A DNA stretch of 7,145 bases from assembly GCA_016839385.1 (NCBI GenBank), contig JAEOUK010000464.1, positions 1 to 7,145 of the forward strand, given 5' to 3'. Shown piece by piece: positions 5,894 through 7,145 of this stretch; positions within the stretch are counted from its first letter, which is position 1, and every line of letters begins with the position of its first letter. The translations under genes and the position numbers were made by a program. Below the pieces are notes generated by a model, which saw nothing but the letters and a program-made list of their open reading frames with translations, had not been told where the DNA came from and ran no database searches. The stretch comes from Promethearchaeota archaeon. GTDB lineage: Archaea > Asgardarchaeota > Lokiarchaeia > Sigynarchaeales > MK-D1.

Positions 5894-6793
5894 TCAAAGT
5901 AATTGCCGATATTTTTGTTTTTTTGGAGATTCTTGTTGTTCTTGGGTATCTAGATCATCATCTTTTTCACTAAGTAATAGCTTCTTGTTATCTCTAACAA
6001 ATTTCCAACCAAAACCTTTAACATCAGCTAATTTCCCTGTAATTCCTTTGGGATTTCCTGTTTTTGTGTATACAATATCAGTATTTAGCAGCTCTGTAAA
6101 GAAATTTATAGGGCATTTAAACTCTTCAATTAATTGCTGGCTTTTTGTTGGACCTACTTTAAATAAACCCTCCAAAACATAGGCTTGACGTTCTTTTAAT
6201 GTGATGGATTTAGGTATTCTTCTGGCAATCCCTCTATCAAGCATCTCACTTTGCTGCCTCTTTGCTATTCTGTACAAAACTATTGCAGTATCTGCGGTAT
6301 TTCGAGTTGGTATGATGGGTATACCCAATTTCAAAGCAATTGATACCAAAGCTCCATAAATCGAACTAGATCTTTCATCTCCACCTGGTGGACCAAATGC
6401 TTTTTCAAAATTCTCTAGTAAAAGCATCGGTTTTTCAACAGCCTCACTCAACCGGAGTAACTGTTCAAACACATTACTAGTATTAGAACCTCCAAAAACA
6501 GAGGAACGAAAATCATCTCCTCGCTTTCGTTCAACAGCAGTTAAACCGGAGCATAAGTAATCTCCAACATCTAAAGTTTCCATGATTACTATTGCACCCA
6601 AATCATTCAACTTTTTTCCAATTCGACTATTTTTTTCACGCATATCTACGATGATGACTGGCTGAGAATTTTTTTCTCCCATCTTTAGTTCCGATTGATA
6701 GGAATCTCCATAATTCTTTTTGAGTATGTCCACAAACAAATTCTCTTCCAAATGTTCCTGATCGGTTTCAGCGTCTTGAGTGGGAGTACTCAT
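5894..6793 (-). CDS. xpf: XPF/ERCC4-family structure-specific endonuclease, helicase-less form
   Basis: The 299-residue protein has an ERCC4 nuclease domain followed by tandem helix-hairpin-helix (HhH) motifs. Such enzymes cut branched DNA (3' flaps, forks, nicked junctions) in repair and replication restart, normally as dimers. The nuclease domain (about 45-180) shows VDMRE (49-53) and the signature GDY..VERKRGDD (Asp78, Glu88, Arg89, Lys90, Asp94), matching GDx(n)ERKx3D. The HhH region includes EGLFKVGPTKSQQLIEEF (208-225) and LADVKGFGWKFV (255-266). The first 44 residues and last 22 are polar and probably disordered. The length and the lack of a helicase domain match the short XPF of TACK archaea, not Hef. 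The C-terminus ends KKQKYRQLL and shows no clear PCNA-interacting (PIP) motif. The ATG start is supported by a TATA-like element 25.5 bases upstream. The gene is divergent from the M42 peptidase gene. Confidence 0.92.
   Translation of the reverse strand: MSTPTQDAETDQEHLEENLFVDILKKNYGDSYQSELKMGEKNSQPVIIVDMREKNSRIGKKLNDLGAIVIMETLDVGDYLCSGLTAVERKRGDDFRSSVFGGSNTSNVFEQLLRLSEAVEKPMLLLENFEKAFGPPGGDERSSSIYGALVSIALKLGIPIIPTRNTADTAIVLYRIAKRQQSEMLDRGIARRIPKSITLKERQAYVLEGLFKVGPTKSQQLIEEFKCPINFFTELLNTDIVYTKTGNPKGITGKLADVKGFGWKFVRDNKKLLLSEKDDDLDTQEQQESPKKQKYRQLL
5911..5923 (+). terminator. T-rich tract ending the alpha/beta hydrolase transcript
   Basis: TTTTT-G-TTTTTTT at 5911-5923 lies 19-31 bases after the hydrolase stop and inside the 3' end of the convergent XPF-type gene. 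It is a likely U-tract terminator. On the opposite strand the same bases encode the Lys-rich KKQK stretch near the XPF C-terminus, so the tract may be maintained by either constraint. Confidence 0.4.
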
Positions 6794-6814
6794 ACATTAT
6801 CTTAATTTTCCAAG

Positions 6815-6822
6815 TTTAAAAA
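6815..6822 (-). promoter_or_regulatory. TATA-like element for the XPF-type gene
   Basis: TTTTTAAA on the minus strand (+ tttaaaaa, 6815-6822) is centred 25.5 bases before the ATG at 6793, predicting a leaderless mRNA. It is one half of a compact 79-base divergent promoter region. Confidence 0.5.
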
Positions 6823-6841
6823 GAAAGACTATGAGGAAGTA

Positions 6842-6849
6842 TTAATTAA
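6842..6849 (+). promoter_or_regulatory. TATA-like element for the M42 peptidase gene
   Basis: TTAATTAA at 6842-6849 is centred about 27 bases before the GTG at 6873, consistent with a leaderless start at that GTG. It lies about 20 bases from the oppositely oriented box of the XPF-type gene, so the two promoters are nearly back to back. Confidence 0.5.
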
Positions 6850-6872
6850 ATGAGGTGTATTCGATTATCTAG

Positions 6873-7145
6873 GTGTTATTGTTGGTCAAAGAGAAGTTAG
6901 AAGAAACTATTTCAAATGAAAAAAAACAAGAACCTGAACCCGCAATAAAAGCAAATTGGGATATAGAATTATTGCGAGGATTGTCAGAAACTCGAGGATG
7001 TTCAGGGCATGAAGAAAAAATTAGTAAATATATTCGAAATATTGTTACTCCATTATGCGATGAAGTTTTTTCCGATTCGTTGGGAAATCTCTATGCAATT
7101 AAGTATGGAAAACATCATGGAACTCCACAAGATACGTCTGTAATG
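6873..7145 (+). CDS. M42-family metallo-aminopeptidase, N-terminal part (cut by window edge)
   Basis: The frame is open from GTG at 6873 to the window end (91 codons). Residues 33-77 match the start of M42 peptidases (cocatalytic metal aminopeptidases, sometimes annotated as endoglucanase or FrvX; large cytosolic TET-like particles in archaea): LLRGLSETRGCSGHEEKI (33-50), then DEVFSDSLGNLYA (63-75). The final VM would lead into the metal-binding strand (typically AAHMDEIG), which lies just outside, so the metal ligands cannot be checked. No in-frame ATG precedes the conserved region, so the start must be non-ATG. GTG 6873, preceded directly by an in-frame TAG and 27 bases after a TATA-like element, is preferred; TTG at 6879 or 6882 is possible, because AGGTG could then act as a Shine-Dalgarno sequence. 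Residues 1-28 are a charged Lys/Glu/Pro extension before the family's usual N-terminus. The gene is intact as far as seen. Confidence 0.82.
   Translation, partial: MLLLVKEKLEETISNEKKQEPEPAIKANWDIELLRGLSETRGCSGHEEKISKYIRNIVTPLCDEVFSDSLGNLYAIKYGKHHGTPQDTSVM

Noticed and set aside
5985..6182. Plus-strand open frame of 65 codons
   Set aside because: It is entirely antisense to the XPF-type gene, whose catalytic and HhH motifs are clear; it is a shadow frame.
1..7145. Search by eye for CRISPR repeats, tRNA/rRNA genes, IS ends, toxin-antitoxin or phage-defence modules
   Set aside because: No regularly spaced repeats, tRNA-like cloverleaf, transposase or defence motif was seen; the XPF-type nuclease is explained as a housekeeping repair enzyme.

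Overview
The window is AT-rich and reads as archaeal. The genes are preceded by TATA/box A-like elements centred about 24-30 bases before the start codon, which implies leaderless or nearly leaderless mRNAs. Half of the eight genes appear to start with GTG. The protein set includes a helicase-less XPF/ERCC4 nuclease and an M42 aminopeptidase, both typical of archaea. A short XPF without a helicase points to the TACK or Asgard archaea rather than to Hef-bearing Euryarchaeota, and the low GC would fit a Lokiarchaeia- or Heimdallarchaeia-like genome. That placement is inference only. No rRNA, tRNA, mobile element or CRISPR array was seen.

Layout, left to right. A small two-pass membrane protein (+, 2-535) converges on two minus-strand genes for membrane-anchored extracellular proteins: a GH99-like glycosidase with two membrane segments (621-1850) and, upstream of it, a 549-residue protein that looks like an (alpha/alpha) six-hairpin glycosidase-type protein (1901-3550). 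Next, also on the minus strand, come a dimethylargininase (DDAH)-type hydrolase with a complete active site (3656-4429) and an unrecognised acidic 122-residue protein (4485-4853). A 214-base divergent intergenic region separates these from an alpha/beta hydrolase (+, 5068-5892). That gene meets the XPF-type nuclease (-, 5894-6793) tail to tail with one base between the stop codons. A 79-base divergent promoter region then leads to the start of an M42 peptidase gene (+, from 6873), which is cut off by the window edge.

The only pair with an obvious shared role is the two exported proteins at 621-3550. Both have an N-terminal membrane anchor, a large outside domain rich in N-glycosylation sequons and glycosidase-like motifs, and may act together on surface or environmental glycans. 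The others look like independently transcribed housekeeping or accessory genes: most have their own TATA element, and T-rich tracts lie between several of them. I see no defence system, secretion cluster or other clear multi-gene machine. The most interesting items are the glycosidase pair, the archaeal DDAH, the acidic orphan, the alpha/beta hydrolase lacking its usual catalytic acid, and the uniform leaderless promoter geometry.
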